NCBI GenBank assembly: GCA_963555705.1
Contig: OY743171.1
Location: forward strand, 20,025,352-20,089,351
Reading direction: 5' to 3'
DNA: 64,000 nt
From: Ligustrum vulgare
Taxonomy: Eukaryota > Streptophyta > Magnoliopsida > Lamiales > Oleaceae
Part shown: piece by piece, positions 10,236 through 22,830 of the stretch
How the letters are laid out: the number at the start of each line of letters is the position of its first letter
How positions within the stretch are numbered: position 1 is the stretch's first letter
Translations under genes and position numbers: made by a program
Notes under the pieces: generated by a model
Databases searched by the model: none
What the model saw: only the letters and a program-made list of their open reading frames with translations
Told to the model about the DNA's origin: nothing

Positions 10236-12060
10236 CTAGCAGTAAGTACGTGAGTTGCACGACTTATGTATAGGATGATTGAGATGAGCAATGTTTTTGG
10301 AGTACTAATACCATTTTAAAAAATAGTTGATGTAAAAGAAAAAAATAAAATTGTTAAAAAAGTTATGTATGAATAATTTTTATTATTATTAAATTATGTA
10401 TAAAATTTTGAATAAATTGAAATGTAATGTTTTGATTATAATAACACTCCTTTGTACATAATATTTTTTGTCAACTTCTCACGATTTTTTTTATTTTTAT
10501 TTTCTGATTTTACCAAGACTTAATAGTTTGTATTGAAATTTCGCGAGAAAGTGCTAAATATAACTGAACATAAGAGAATGCATGTTCACGAATGTATATT
10601 CTAATTTTAATAGTTTGTATTGAAATTTCACGAGAAAGTGTTAAATATAGCTGACCATAAGAGAGTGCATGTTCACAAATGTATATTCTAATAGTAATCA
10701 TTATTAATCCTTAAGCCTTATTAATAGTCATTGGAAAGTATAAACATATTGAAAATTGTTCATCTTGATTTTGAATTAATATGCTCCATCATTTATTGAA
10801 ATTAATAGGATACATAAAAGAAAAACTTATTTTTCATCATGTTATTCAATGATGATTATTTCTGCATGAATTATATGTCTTTTGAAATCAAAATAAATCA
10901 TTCATATCTCATTGCAAAGATCGTTGGATGAGTCTAGATTCCTTAAAAATATCATTGGTTTATTTTCAAGATTAACTTGTTTGGTTGAATATCTTTTGGT
11001 AACGATGTATTTAGGAGCTCCTCTTGGTAAAATTAATTTGTATAATCTATTACTTCATCGAAACTAACAAATTCTTCACTTCTACATGAAATAACTCAAT
11101 AGTTTGTCATTGAAGTAGTCAACATACTCGTATTTTGTTGAAAAAATTCATGTTGTACCACAAAATCAGAAGGAATTGCATATAATAATATTAGGAAATA
11201 AATTAATGTAATAAACTATGTTATTAATATTATTAATTGATACTGCATAAGGATTTAGAGTATATATATGTATATATCATACGATCCAATTTTTGAGATT
11301 TTGGATGTAATATTTTGATTATTATATTAATATTTTATAATCATAATAGTATTTATTAAATGAAGAAGTAAATATTATAACATAATTTTTCTTAAAAAAT
11401 TTAAAGAAAAACTATAATAATAAATCAGTACAAAACTTGAAAAATATTGAAAAGAACAACCAAAGAACAAAAGAATGGTAAATGTGAATTAAAGTTTTTG
11501 ATTTTTTTTTTTTTTTTATGCAACATATGAAATAAAAGTCACGAATTAATAGAATTGTAGCATTTTTAATTGAAATTCCCGTACGTGATCATTATATTCA
11601 TAATGTAGTACATATACAATATAAATTATGAAATTTGAGTAGACGATTCAATTTTAAAATTCTGATGTAATATTTTAAATATTATATTAATATATTATAT
11701 TATATTCTAATAATATTTATTAAATGATGGATTATTTTTTTTCTTTATTTAATACTAAATAAATAAAAAGTGTAATAATGTGAGAATAATAACATAAAAT
11801 TTTATTACAACATTGTAAATTGTTGATAGTAAGTTAATTTAATACCAAATAAATGAAATAGTATAATAATATGAAATTACATTATAACAATGTAATTCTT
11901 AAAAATAAATTAATTAATGTAATAAATTATTTAATGTTATTAAATTGTGGTAAAAATATATTGGGTATATAACTAAATATATAGGGATAAAATAGGTATT
12001 CAAAAGATTCTCCTACATCCATCCTTTTTAGATTAGATAGATAGATTAGATAAAGTTTTA
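10236..12060 (-). mobile_element. Decayed Helitron, minus strand
   Basis: Read on the minus strand, the 3' end is a hairpin CGTGCAACTCACG followed by a short spacer and CTAG (plus-strand 10236-10239), with the next host base T. This is the Helitron terminus. Helicase fragments lie just inside it at 10510-11100. The 5' end is placed near 12060 because of a GATGGATGTAGGAG segment preceded by ATCTATCTAATCTAAAAAGG, shared with copies at 9.84 kb and 25.5 kb. The exact 5' TC is not resolved. Confidence 0.65.
10510..11100 (-). pseudogene. Helitron PIF1-like helicase remnant (C-terminal part)
   Basis: Plant Helitrons encode a Rep-helicase protein whose C-terminal half is a PIF1-like helicase. From upstream to downstream on the minus strand I read VDYFNDKLLSYF (cf. 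the VDEIND.L segment), EEFVSFDEVIDYTN, a stop, FYQEELLNTSLPKDIQPNKL, and after a one-base shift PMIFLRNLDSSNDLCNE. The last matches the PIxLLRNLDPSxGLCNGT motif. Further on lies the motif VI region SYGQLYLTLSREIS, matching SHGQLYVALSRVTS. That last segment is present twice in tandem (about 103 bp each). Stops, a frameshift and missing Rep and Walker motifs show it is dead. Confidence 0.8.
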
Positions 12061-13067
12061 GATACAAAAGTTTTCATTGTCTAGTAATTATTGTCTTATT
12101 ATTTTTATTTTATAATTTATTTACATAGTCCACAACTATATATAATGCATATTATTATGACATATAATTTTGAACTTGACTATATTAATAATTAAAATCT
12201 ATATTATCATAAAAGATAATATTTATTTCATAAAATTTCGTCAACATTTCTAAAGCCTACAACATTTTGAAATATCAAAATATTAAGGTAAAAAATTTGG
12301 GGTGAAGCTTAAATTTTTTTACTCAAGATTGTAAATTTAAAATATTTACATACTTAATTTTCAAAATATATTATATTTGTCAATATATCAATATTCAAAG
12401 AAAATAAGACAATGCTTATTCATACTTTTAATACCTTTATTGTAACACAATTATTAGTTTTTAACTTTAATTTATTTTTTTAATTTTTGCACATTTCTTT
12501 CTAACGTATTTGTTAATAATCAAACAAGATACAAAAGTAAAATTAACAAAATTATGATAAATTGATGATTGTGATTCTATCAATAGTTATGACTCTGTCA
12601 TATCCTACTATTCTCCCTTGTATCTTCAATCTTTCAAAAACACAACTATATTTCCCTTAGCAACTTGTTGAAGAACACTAACAGAACTCATTGGAACCAA
12701 AATTTTCTCATTATCCTATTTTTTTACGTGTAGCCGGAAGTTATATTGAGGTGAGAGGACCTAATAAAATCTACTTAAAACAACATGCCACTATTTAAGT
12801 AAGTGTCCTCGTTCATTTGTCACAAATTTATCATTCCCAAAAAACTGTTCTTTTAAAAAAAAAAAAATTGACTTATTTCCTTTTTTTATGAACTAAATTC
12901 TTAGACCAAGATTTTCTAAAACCTTCTTCAAAACATACATACACCTAGTAAAAGAAAAAACAAAGTTGCTGAAATCTTGATCAGATATCAAAAAAATGAT
13001 TAATTGATAACTTAATTAAAAGGACAAGTTTATTGAACAAACTTATAATAATATGAACATGGAGGAG
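12061..13067. other. Unassigned AT-rich spacer
   Basis: No coding frame, RNA gene or clear element end recognised. It is the 5' flank of the retrotransposon inserted at 13068. Confidence 0.4.
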
Positions 13068-13820
13068 TGATGTGATCCGAAGTAGGCATCGAAAGCAGAA
13101 GACGAGCCATTGGCCTATACGACAGTGATTTACATGAGAAACGGAGCAAGTTCCGTGTTGGGCCAAAATCAAGAATCAAACTGGATCACGTTGTTTCAAA
13201 AGGAAGAAAAAAGGTGCACCCGGGACTACCACACGATCGCGTGGTGAAGAGAATCACGCGATCATGGGATGGCATCAAAATTCACCCGAGAGTTTCAGGC
13301 GAATCCACGCGATCGCGACAAGTTTCTTGCGTGATCGCGCGGTTGTGACAGAAGCAGATTTTCGCGATTTTAAATTAATTTCCATTTTTATTAATTATTA
13401 ATTCTATTTTCCAACCCTAATGCGGTTCGGGTTAGTACTAGGTCGTTTTTCATTATATTATTCACAATTTCAATATTGAAAGACAGTTTTGGTTGATTAT
13501 TGAATTAATTGTGAGAGAGTTTTCTCTTGAAAAGGTTGAGGAGTCCCTTTTTCTTAAACTTGTCAAAAATTGAATCTTTGTGGCATTCACTCAATGAACT
13601 TATTAAGGAATTGACAACCCTTATGACGTTCACCAATCTTGGTTCATATTCCGCACCGTTCTCGCGTTGTGAATATTGGGTCTAGGTTTTACCGTCAATT
13701 CTGTCTTTATTTCCATTGATTATTTATTGTTTTCTTGTGTTAAATATAATTTAGATCTTTCTTAGGTTATTATTTTTGTTATTCTACGTTTTCGTGGTGC
13801 TTCCGATTGGGATTGCGTCA
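13068..13820 (+). repeat. Left LTR of the 13-kb element
   Basis: Starts TGATGTGATCCGAAG and ends GATTGCGTCA, 753 bp. It contains four GATC-centred CpG-rich words (such as CACGCGATCGCGAC) at about 30-50 bp spacing in 13230-13350. The right LTR has the same architecture. Confidence 0.9.
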
Positions 13821-13822
13821 TC

Positions 13823-13834
13823 TGGTATCAGAGC
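13823..13834 (+). promoter_or_regulatory. Primer-binding site (initiator tRNA-Met)
   Basis: TGGTATCAGAGC lies two bases after the left LTR and is complementary to the 3' end of plant initiator tRNA-Met, where minus-strand DNA synthesis would start. Confidence 0.9.
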
Positions 13835-14192
13835 TTGGATCTATTTCAGATTCTTAGCTTTTCTTGATCTTCGTGTTCTTCATAGTTTTCCTTGATTTGA
13901 TCCATTTAAAAATCTCATAAAAATTCAAACTTGTTCATTTTAGTCAATTCTTATCCAAATCCAATTCTGTTTGTTTAGCTGCACTCGTAGTTGAATTTCG
14001 AATTTAAAAAAATTCAAAAATTTCCAAAAAAATCCCAAACTTCTAGAATTTCTCAATTTTTCTACTCTTCCGTGCCTTCCATAAATTCCTTGATTGTTGA
14101 TTCTTGATTAGTTCTTGGGTGAAGTTTGAAGGGATAGAAGAGTAATACACGAGCGAAAATACACGTGAGGAGAAATTTATTTTTCTATTAAA

Positions 14193-16370
14193 AATGTCTT
14201 ACAGAGAGGGATCTACATCATCATCGTCTATGGGTGACAAGAAACAACCCAAGATTCTAGATAGAAAAATTGAGTAGGGGAATGATGATATTGCAGTAAT
14301 GCAGGCACAATTTGAGAGGTTTATGGCTTAGATGGAGAATCGAGGTACAAAACGTGATCAACGACCTCGGAATCAATCTCATAGTGGTTCTCAGGTTAGG
14401 AGAGATAATAGGCGTGAGGTTGGTGTACGTGATGACAGCATGGGAAGTGAGAGTGGTAGTATATCTTCTGTGGCAAGTATGGAAAGGAGGGATAGATGAG
14501 GTAGGTATGTGAGGAGGTATGATAGAGAGCATCTTGATGCCAGGAGGCATCAAGGAGGTAGGAATGTTGTGGATGATGACCTTGGGAGCATTAAAATGAA
14601 AATACCAACATTTCAAAGTAGGAGTGATTCGGAGGCATACTTGGATTGGAAGACCAAGGTTGAACTACTCTTCGTTTATCATCATTATTCTGAGAAGAAA
14701 AAAGGTGAAATTGACAGTGGTTGAATTCACGGACTATGCACTCACCTAGTGGGATCAATTGGTGACAGGTAGGAGAAGGAATCTTGAGAGGCCCGTGGAG
14801 ACTTGGGGTGAGTTAAAGACTATAATGAGGAAGCGATTTGTGCCAACTCATTATTATAGGGATGTCTATCAGAGGCTGCAGGGTTTGACTCAGGGAACAA
14901 GGAGTGTAGAGAAGTATCATAAGGATATGGATGTGGCGATGATTAGGGCCAATGTAGTGGAGGATCGAGAAGCTACAATGGTGAGATTTTTGAGTGGGCC
15001 AAACAGGGACATTGCTAATGTGATTGAGATACAACACTATGTGGAGTTGGAGGACATGGTGTACATGGAAATGAAGGTAGAAATACAATTGAAGTGAAAA
15101 GTGGTAGCAAGACACTCGTCGGGGTCTTAGCCTGCATCACAACCAAGGAGGGATCAAAATGATATACATGACTTGAAAGGAAAGGAGGAACCTACAACAA
15201 AAGGTAAAAATATTTTTCTAATTCTCAACCTACTAGGGATAGAAATATTAAGTTCTTTAAGTGTTTGGGTTCAGGTCATATAGCACTCCCAGTGTCCAAA
15301 TAAGAGGATAATGTTTTTGCGTGATAATGGTGACATTAGTTCGGAGGATGAGTTTAAGGGGATGCCTAGATAACGGGATGCTGAGGCTAGTAGTAGTGAT
15401 GAGAAAATGTTGACTTATGCTGTTAAAGGTTCGCTTGTTAATCGGCTTGTCCTTAGTACTAGAGTTAGAGTGGATGAAATCGGTGAGCAAAGGGATAATC
15501 TATTTCACACTAGATGCTTAGTAGGTGAAAAGGTTTGTTGTTTGATGATTGATGGGGGAGTTGTACTAATGTGGTTAGTACATTGTTGGTTGAAAAATTG
15601 GGATTACCTAAATTAAAACATCCTTACCCTTATAAATTGCAATGACTGACCGATTCGGGAGAAATTATGGTGAATAAGCAGGCTAGGGTCAATTTGACCA
15701 TTGAGGGTTACAAGGATGAGGTGGTTTGTGACGTGGTACCTTTACATGTTGGGCATATTTTATTGGGAAGACCTTGGAAACATGATAGAAGGGTGGTGCA
15801 TGATGGGTTTAAAAATCAATATTTTTTTGTGAAATGTGGAAAAAGGATCACACTTGCTCCTCTATCACCTAAAGAGGTCCAAGAAGATCAAATAAAAATA
15901 AAATGTGAGTTTGAGAGGAAAAATAAGAGAGTTGAGGCCACGACCTCAGAAAAAGAAGAGGAAGTGAAAATTGAAAATAAGAGGATTGAGGCCACAATTT
16001 CAGAAAAATGAGAGCTAGAGTGCAAAAAGAAAAAGAAAAGAAAGTCCACCTCCAAAATGAATTTTTTCACACAAATGTTGATATACAAGGATTATAGCTT
16101 TGCACTTAACCAATCTAACAAACCCCTCCCCAGTTTGGCTAATTCTGTTTTGCAGGTACCAAAGTTCAATTCCAAAATTAAAGTTGGGATTAAATATAAT
16201 ATAAAGAATAAGCAATTCAAGAGGTTCAAAGGGTGCACAAAGTCCCAACATAGATACCAACCCAGCAAAAGCAAGTATAAGCATGATCCAAAAGCCAACA
16301 AACCCAGAAGTTGCAATAGGATTGGACCAGTTCCAGATTCGAGGTCGAATCCTTTTCAAGAGAGGGGGAA
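14193..16370 (+). pseudogene. Gag and aspartic protease remnant
   Basis: The frame starts at MSYREGSTSSSSMGDKK and soon meets in-frame stops (after ILDRKIE and after FERFMA). The gag core is readable in pieces: TFQSRSDSEAYLDWKTKVE, then a segment at 14759-15097 including MRKRFVPTHYYRDVYQRLQ and RSVEKYHKDM, as in Retrotrans_gag proteins. The zinc knuckle (KCLGSGHIA) lacks its second cysteine. The protease segment reads CCLMIDGG, where the active-site motif is expected, and HILLGRPWKHDRRVVHDG downstream. It ends near DSRSNPFQERGND before the polypurine tract. Several frameshifts; not translatable as one protein. The family looks like a chromovirus or close relative. Confidence 0.8.
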
Positions 16371-17062
16371 TGATTTGATCTGAAGTAGGCGTCGAAAGCA
16401 GAAGTTGAGCCATTAGCGATACGACAGTGACTTACGTGAGAAACAGAGCAAGTTCCGTGTTGAGCCCGAACCAAGAATCAAATCGGATCATGTTGTTTCA
16501 AAAGGAAGAAAAAAGGTGCAGTTGAGACTACCACGCGATCACGTGGTGAAGAGGATCGCCCGATCGCACGCTGGCATCAAAATTCCACCCGAGAGTTTCA
16601 GGCGACTCCATGTGATCGCTACAAGTTTTCCTGCGCGATCGCGCGGTTGTGACAGAAGCAGATTTTCGCGATTTTTAAATTAATTTTCGTTTTTATAAAT
16701 TCTATTTTCCAACCCTAATGCAGATAGGGTTAGTACTATGTCGTTTTTCATTATATAATTCACAATTTCATTATTGAAAGACAGTTTGGGTTGATTATTG
16801 AATTAATTGTGAGAGGGTTTTCTCTTGAAAAGGTTGAGAAGTCTCTTTTTCTTAAACTTATCAAAGATTGAATCTCTGCAGCGTTCACCCAACGATCTTA
16901 TCAAAGAATTGACAACCCTTGTGGCGTTCACCAATCTTGGTTTATATTCTGCACCGTTCTCGCGTCGTGAATATTGGGTCAAGGTTTTACCGTCAAATAT
17001 ATCTTTATTTCTGTTGATTATTTATTTTTTTCTGTGTTCAATCTGATTTAGATATTTCCTAG
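16371..17062 (+). repeat. Right LTR of the 13-kb element, first part
   Basis: Starts TGATTTGATCTGAAG directly after the AGAGGGGGAA tract. The LTR is interrupted at 17062 by the CACTA element and resumes at 25168. Confidence 0.9.
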
Positions 17063-18759
17063 CACTACTAAAAACTGCGGCTATAGAGACAGGTTTTTCC
17101 GTCGCTGAAGCCATGATTTCTGTTGGTAACAATCTTCACCAACGGAATTCATCTGTTTGTAATTCGGTTAGTGAAAGCCCTGTAGGTAATTTATCAATGA
17201 ATATTTGATCGTTAGTAATTAGCAACGAAAAATATCCGTTGCTATTTAGCAACAAAATATTTCGTCACTAATCCGTTTGTGATTATTTAATTTTTTAAAA
17301 AAGAAGAACCTAATTATTTATTAATATATTTTATTGTGAACTAAAACTATAAAAAAATTAATTAAAATGCAACAATAAATAAACAAATATGAAATTACCA
17401 AACATCTCTTCTCATTACTCCAAGAAATTACAAAACCATCTTTTTGTTTGATTACAATCCCAGAAACAAGTAATTATCAAACCTATTACTCAAAAATTCA
17501 AAATACATCAAACAACAAGAAGAAATCAACAAAGATTAAACCGTAAGTTTGCCTACAATCTCAATAATAATTAAACAAAACTCATCCTCTAAATTCAACA
17601 AAGTACAAGGAATAAGAAAACAAAACACAGTTCCTCCTCCATCGATTCCCAGTAGGTGAACTTCAACTTGTCAATCTCCATCGTCAGTTGAGATTTCTCC
17701 TCCTTCATCAACATTACAAAGGGTACCTTGTGGAGAAGAAGAGGTGTGAAGCAAATCGATTAAACCTACCAACCGGAACAACAAAGACACCACCCAGCCA
17801 ACCTACCAGTCGTGAATGAGCTGAACCCCACACCTTCCCCAACTCGATTATGAACTCCTTGAGTTGAATAAATCAAAAATAAAGTAGAATCTAGGTGTGG
17901 GAAGGATGACCCAACTCATAAATCCAAGTTTTGGATGTCGAGCTCCTCACTCAGGCAGTGTAGAACCCTCGCTGTGAACAATGCACCTTTCTCTAGAAAT
18001 TGGTAGTAGATATTAAGGAGTGAAGAATGGATAGATGGGGGGATGGAGGATTTGTTGCTGGAGATGATTGAAGAACAAGTTATTCTGGAGGAATACATTA
18101 TACAAGTCTAGTGTGATGTGTGCATGTAATTATATATTTGGGGGGAATGGAATAAATGAGGGAAAATTGAAATTTTTTTTGAAGAATTGAGAGGAATATT
18201 TGAAATTTTTTGGAGGGATTTTTGAAATTCTGAAAATGAGAATCCCTCTGAACCTGTGGCAATAATGTTGATGTAACACCCCAATTTTTAAATGCTTAAA
18301 ACTAGGCGTATTAACTTCCATTCACATTAAATGCGGAAATAATCGTTTAAAACATTTAAACTTTTCATTTTCTATTATAAAATTTTACAAAAATTTCGGC
18401 AGAATCTCCTCTATAACTTGGACATAGCCAACATGTAGAGGGACATCATACCTACAATACAAATGCAATTCTCAACTCATTCAAACATCCAACATTCAAC
18501 ATTCAACTCCAATTCTACATCAAACTCCCACGTCACCACACTATTTCAAATTCAATCCCCAAACTCCTCAACACAACATTTTATATCAATAAGCTACAAT
18601 TAAGTGAAATAAGTGGTAATAGAACCAATATTAAAAAGGCCATAACTCATTTAAACTAATTTCAACCGAAACAATTATCAAAATAAATGAATTAAGAAAT
18701 AATTACTTAGAACTTAATTAAGTTCTAATTTAACTTTATTTTCAAGAATTGAAAGCAGG

Positions 18760-21700
18760 TGTAGCGCCCCGAGTTCCGTATACCCGATTCACTACGTCAT
18801 TTTCTGTCTAAATTTTTTCGAATAATATTTTTGCGGAAGAAATAATTGAAATTCATTTTTGGCAACATTAAATAAACTGTAATGGCCGCTAAAATTAAAA
18901 ACATTTATGAAACCATTTGAAATAGTAAATCGAACCATTAATATTGTAAAGAAATTGCCAATATCATAATTTCTCAAATAAATGAACTTCTCTAAATTAT
19001 TCGATTGTTTGGAAAATACGGAAATCATTAACGTCAAACTTTCAACCGTTCAACGATTATTGCCACCATCATTCATCACTCGCCACCGTCTCCGAAATCT
19101 GCAAAACTGTTAAAAAGTAGGGTGAGTATTTCATGGGGGAAATACTCAGTAGACTCATCGCAAATTAATTTAATTTATAAGATGATTAAACACATAAATC
19201 CCGGCTCTTTATACAACGGGCATTTATAGAGCTTCTTTATAAAACTGCTCTTGATAAACAGCTCTTTTGAAAATAGCTCTTTGAAAACAGCTCTTTGAAA
19301 ACATCTCTTTGAAAACAGCTCTTTGAAAACAACTCTTTGAAAACATCTCTTTGAAAACATCTCTTTGAAAACATCTCTTTGAAAACCATATACTTATAAA
19401 AACATTTTAATTATGCCAAGCATAATTTCTTTTGAAAGCATAACATAAGATAGGATTTAAATCCTCATAAACATACAAGAACTTTACCGAACTTAGGTGG
19501 CAAGAATTCTTATGCAGTAAAATCATAATAACAGTAAAATCACAGTAAGTATACCAAGCATAATTTTTGAAATTCATAGGGATCAATTGCATCATAACAT
19601 AAGATAGGATCGAAATCCTCATAAACATATGCGACAGGAATTTTACCGAACTTAGGTGGTAAATCCTCATAAACATATGGAAACACAGGAATTTTACCGA
19701 ACTTCGTGGCAAATCCTCATAAACATAGGAGACACAAGAATGTTACCGAACTTCGTGGCAAGAATTCTTATGTGTAGCGCTACTAAAACTCCGGTCCCCT
19801 TAACATATCATAACTTATCATATGGGACCCAAAACAATCTTGGTAGATTGATTTCATAGCAATGATCCAAAAAAACATTTTCGTGAAGCATAGGGTATAC
19901 TTACTTTTCTCGTAAAAACATAAAGTATATTTTCTTTTCATAAAAACATACTTACTTTTCATAACAACATAAGGTATATTTACCTTTCATAACAACATAC
20001 TTGCTTTTCTTAAAAATTGACTTTCACAAGTCACATGACATTCATATGAAATCATAATTTAAATCAATTAATAAGTGCGAGTCTACCTCAAATCCGACGA
20101 GTGCAAAGTTGAGCGGGAATGACTTCAATTTCTTTAAATTCTCCGTACGCTTCGTCTTAGCCAATAAGTCACTTTAGTCTATCGAATATATAGTTCAAAA
20201 TGATAAATTATAATTTGAGGACTAAAATTGATGTTTTGAAAGTTGAGGGACTAAAATGAATACTTTTGAAAGTTGAGTCGGAAACTCAAAACAATAGGGT
20301 TGAAATAGTAGATTTTTAAAATGAAGGCTGAATAAAATCATTTAAAAACTTAAGGGCTGAAATTGATAAGTTTAAAAGGTGAAAGGACTGAAATAAAACC
20401 TTTTTAAAACATAGGGACTGATTCGAAAACCTTTGAAACTAAAAGGGACTGAATTGGATTGTTTTAAAACCATAGGGCTGATTTGAAACATTTCAAAACT
20501 TGGGGCTTTAAGTGCAAATTCTGAAAATTGAATATATTATCTATTCTTTACTCCTCTCTCTCTCATTCTTCGCAATCAGAGCATTAGAGAGAGACAGGCG
20601 AAAGAGGCGAGAGACGATTGCGAGCAGAGGGAATCTGTGGGGTCCTTTCCGGCGCCAACTACCGGCGATGACACCGCCGTTACGTGGCGGCTGGGATTGA
20701 GGTGTTGTGTGTGTGCGGAAGGAAGAGATCTCTGGGCGATTTGGGGCTGATTGGGTGCGAGACCGAAAGTAAATCGAGGCTGGAAATTGTGGTTTCGGAT
20801 GATGAATCGTCGGTTTAGGTAGGTTACTGATCTATTTCTTAATCTTTGTGGGTTTTGATCTGAATTTGAGTTTGGGTTTGGTGAATGGGTCGCGATTTGG
20901 GCTGGTAGATGGGTGAGTGGTGGACTTGAACTGAAATTGGGTGTGGGAATTGATGATGATGAATTTGGGTTGCGTAGTGATTGGTGGTTTAGAGATGATG
21001 GTTTAATGGTGTAGCCGGTTGTTGCCAGTGGTGGAAGGTTTTGTCAATCTGCAGGTGGTTCGATGGTGAAGTCACAGCGAGGTGGATTGTGGTGATGTCC
21101 GGTGATGATGATGCTGATTTGAAAATGATGGTGAAAAGAAAACTGAATTGGAGGTTCGATTGAGACAGCAGTTTGGTGATGATGATGAATACTGTGGTTT
21201 TACAAATTGGTTGATGGTTGAGGTGCTACAGAGTTGTGATTTGTGGTATTGCAGTGAACTTGGTTTGCTGTATGTATTAGATTTGGTATTGAATTGGAAA
21301 TGGCAGCTGAATTGGATTGGGTTGGTGAAACGTTGTGAGTAATCAGGGTGATGATAATAGGATTCAGCTGGTTATAGAGTTGAGGCTGTACTGATGATGC
21401 TGGTTGGTGTAGTGTGGTGTAGAGTTCAACTTGGGCGGTAGGGAATGGCTTTCGGCTGTGCAGGTGCTGAGATGATGATGTTTATATATATTGTATTGTG
21501 GAATCTAGGTACATGGAAGTGTGAGTTGTGCCATGTGTATTGAAATGAAGTGGAGGTGTAGCTTTTGGCTAAAGAGGGTTGTGGGGTTAATTGGTGATGA
21601 TGATAAAGATAATGGTTGTGGATGGAGCTTAAACAGAGGAGATGGAAAAACGCTTGTCATTATAATTGGCATTAGGTAGTGTATTTGAAATGAATGATTA

Positions 21701-22381
21701 TGAGTTAGTGGAGAATTAGGTTGTAAAAATGGTGTGATAGAATCATTATGTCTCAAAACATAATGATATAACTTTGTGGAAAGAAAAGAAAAATTTGTGA
21801 GGTTGGCCGAGTTCTTGATGAAAATTGGTATAAAGAATTTGATTAGCTATTATGGAATAAGTTAGTGAAGAATAAGAGGAATATATGCATTGATTTGGTA
21901 TTGTAGAAAAAGATAGTGTAGAATTTGGTGTAATATGAAATAGAAAATGGTGTAATATTCTTTATACAAAATGATGATGTTTTGGTGTAAAGAAGAAAAC
22001 ATGTGGGAAAATTTTGGTTTAGTTAAATAGGATTAATTTAACTAAAAATTTGACTAACTTCGATTTGAAAATAAATAAATATTGAGATAAAAATTGAATT
22101 ACGTATTTGGACTTGAAATAATTTGAATAAGGAAAATTGAGATATTTTAATAAATTTGGAATTCAAAATGATTTTGAAAATAATACTTTGAATAAATAAT
22201 TAAATAACATATTTTTAGAAATTCGGATTTTAATTTAAAATCGAACAAATTCGATATTTCTTGACTTGGCTAGACGAATTCGTCGCGGCGTTAACTTCAA
22301 AATAATAAATGAAATAGTAGCGACACAATTTTCTAAATATTAAAATAATTATTTATTGCATAAAAATTCTGGATCGCTATA
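18760..22381 (-). repeat. Solo Tekay-type LTR (3622 bp), nested
   Basis: Begins TGTAGCGCCCCGAGTTCCG, the reverse of the CGGAACTCGGGGCGCTACA end of the LTR at 40812-43836. It ends GGATCGCTATA, the reverse of that LTR's start. A perfect 5-bp duplication GCAGG flanks it (18755-18759 and 22382-22386). It is the same family as the 40.8-kb element but diverged and about 600 bp longer. No internal sequence remains. Confidence 0.9.
19243..19390. repeat. Minisatellite of 16 bp in the solo LTR
   Basis: About nine near-identical units of the CTCTTTGAAAACAG/T type in tandem. The minus-strand open frame across them (SKRCFQRAVFKELF repeats) is an artefact of the array. Confidence 0.9.
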
Positions 22382-22705
22382 GCAGGTATAGCCTGAGTCT
22401 GCCACCAAATGCTCTCCTCGTCTCATCTAACTTTCATCACCTGAAATATTGGGGAGGGAATGGGGTGAGCTAAAGCTCAGTAAGTAAAATTATGCATGAA
22501 TGCATGCTTATGACATGAATGCTTTAGACTTTGAAATATGTATCCCCATTCACTTTAACCTTTCAAAACTTTCAAACATTTCGAACTTTCACTTAACATT
22601 TCAAAACTTTCACTTGATTTCCATCGTGAGCTCACTTGGTGTATCTTCTAGTCAATCAGATAACAGTGGGCAATTCTTATTTGGAACCAGATTAACTTTC
22701 ACATT

Positions 22706-22830
22706 TCCACCGCAAAGCGGCTCATTCACTTCATTTCCACCGCAAAGCGGCTCATTCACTTCATTCCACCGCAAAGCGGTTTAACAGTCCACCGTAAAAC
22801 GGTTGAACATTTGGTCGCAGAGCGACTTAA
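22706..22830. repeat. Tandem array of five small hairpins
   Basis: Three CCGCAAAGCGG units are followed by ACCGTAAAACGGT and GTCGCAGAGCGAC. Each is a short stem with a three-base loop. The last two change bases on both sides of the stem and so keep pairing. The array lies inside the 18272-24751 solo LTR. Confidence 0.75.

Noticed and set aside
14257..15115. Minus-strand frames of 100-119 codons opposite the gag relic
   Set aside because: They are shadows of the plus-strand gag frame, which has recognisable family motifs.
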